A stretch of 5,187 nucleotides of DNA from Caldifarciminota bacterium (GTDB lineage: Bacteria > Hydrothermota > Hydrothermia > UBA1063 > CAJXJZ01). Positions 4,652 through 5,187 of the stretch are shown piece after piece. The position numbers were made by a program, and so were the translations under genes. Every line of letters begins with the position of its first letter. Position 1 is the first letter of the stretch. The stretch covers positions 1 through 5,187 of the forward strand of contig JALVLE010000106.1 in assembly GCA_027033555.1 (NCBI GenBank), written 5' to 3'. Under the pieces are notes generated by a model, which made no database searches, was not told where the DNA came from, and saw only the letters and a program-made list of their open reading frames with translations.

Positions 4652-5187
4652 ATGATTTATTATGGTGTAATTGTTCTCACACTACTTATGGGAAATTACG
4701 TGTATACCTACAGAGAAGTGCCTTATGAATATTACGTAGCCACTCAGAATACTGATGTGTACGGAGACGAAGCAGGTGCATGGGTCCCTCTTCCATTTAC
4801 GTTTCACTACAATGGACAGGACTTTGACTCGGTTTATATCACTACAAACGGATATATGAGTTTTACATCGGCCATTGTTGCTCCTTATCCCCAGCACTTA
4901 CCTGATTCAACTGAACCCAATGGTGTGGTGGCACCATTCTGGAAAGACTTTGTCATAACCTCAGGTGTTTCGGTAAAAACCTCTGTATATGGAACTGCAC
5001 CAGATAGATACTTTGTCGTAGAATGGGATTCATTGTACCCCTATGGAGGTGATATGTCAAATCTGTATAGATTTGAGGCCGTTCTTTTTGAAAACGGAGG
5101 AGATGGTGATTCAATAAAGTTTTCCTATTTTACTGTTCCGGAAAGTGACTCTGGATGGTCTGCTGTGGCTGGAATTGAAAGTCTTGA
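4652..5187 (+). CDS. Predicted secreted or surface protein with beta-sandwich domain, 3' end cut by window
   Basis: 178 residues are visible and the frame is open at the right edge. The N-terminus MIYYGVIVLTLLMG is hydrophobic and looks like a signal peptide or anchor but lacks the usual Lys/Arg. The domain that follows has the pattern of a repeated extracellular beta-sandwich found in large surface proteins and some secreted subtilases: PFTFHYNGQDFDSVYITTNG (48-67), YMSF (68-71), PNGVVAPFWKDF (89-100), YGTAPDRYFVVEWDSL (113-128) and FEAVLFENGGDGDSIKFSY (141-159). The sequence VYITTNGYMSF followed by VAPFWKDF is the most telling pair. The domain is usually one module of a longer multi-domain protein whose catalytic, Ig-like or sorting domains would lie to the right, so overall function cannot be stated. 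No cysteine is visible. It has its own promoter and ribosome-binding site and is separated by 176 bases from the preceding gene. Confidence 0.85.
   Translation, partial: MIYYGVIVLTLLMGNYVYTYREVPYEYYVATQNTDVYGDEAGAWVPLPFTFHYNGQDFDSVYITTNGYMSFTSAIVAPYPQHLPDSTEPNGVVAPFWKDFVITSGVSVKTSVYGTAPDRYFVVEWDSLYPYGGDMSNLYRFEAVLFENGGDGDSIKFSYFTVPESDSGWSAVAGIESL

Overview
The window suggests a Gram-negative, AT-rich and probably anaerobic bacterium. A lipobox-bearing, barrel-like envelope protein points to an outer membrane, and butyrate kinase points to fermentative acyl-phosphate metabolism. Coding sequences favour AGA/AGG for arginine and use ATA for isoleucine often, as many thermophiles do. The secreted beta-sandwich protein at the right edge resembles the large surface proteins common in candidate phyla of the WOR-3/Hydrothermae kind. 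That placement is an inference from style, not a marker-gene assignment. Genes are tightly packed and no mobile element, tRNA, rRNA or CRISPR array was seen.

Left half (1-2363, all minus strand): an apparent three-gene operon read right to left. It starts with a small outer-membrane-type lipoprotein (2363-1704). This overlaps by ATGA a fused protein joining a TsaC/YrdC threonylcarbamoyl-AMP synthase to a low-molecular-weight protein phosphatase (1707-688). After 20 bases comes butyrate kinase (from 667, running off the left edge). The order joins envelope, tRNA modification plus protein dephosphorylation, and energy metabolism, so it looks more like co-expression than a pathway.

Centre (2364-2602): a 239-base divergent intergenic region with two small perfect inverted repeats and a pair of ATCACAT direct repeats exactly 21 bases apart. 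This is where both operons should be controlled, although no convincing promoter pair can be named.

Right half (2603-4475, plus strand): a DUF1015 protein carrying the ADGHHR motif, plausibly a ParB/SerK-fold small-molecule kinase. It overlaps by 8 bases a basic 209-residue protein that I do not recognise and that has no ribosome-binding site of its own. A GC-rich 9-bp inverted repeat lies just inside the second gene.

Right edge (4476-5187): an AT-rich spacer with a good promoter (TTGACA, 15 bases, TATAAT) whose spacer holds a run of seven C. It is followed by a strong Shine-Dalgarno sequence and the start of a predicted secreted surface protein, cut by the window. The C run inside the promoter spacer is the most intriguing element here, because this is the architecture of phase-variable surface-protein promoters.
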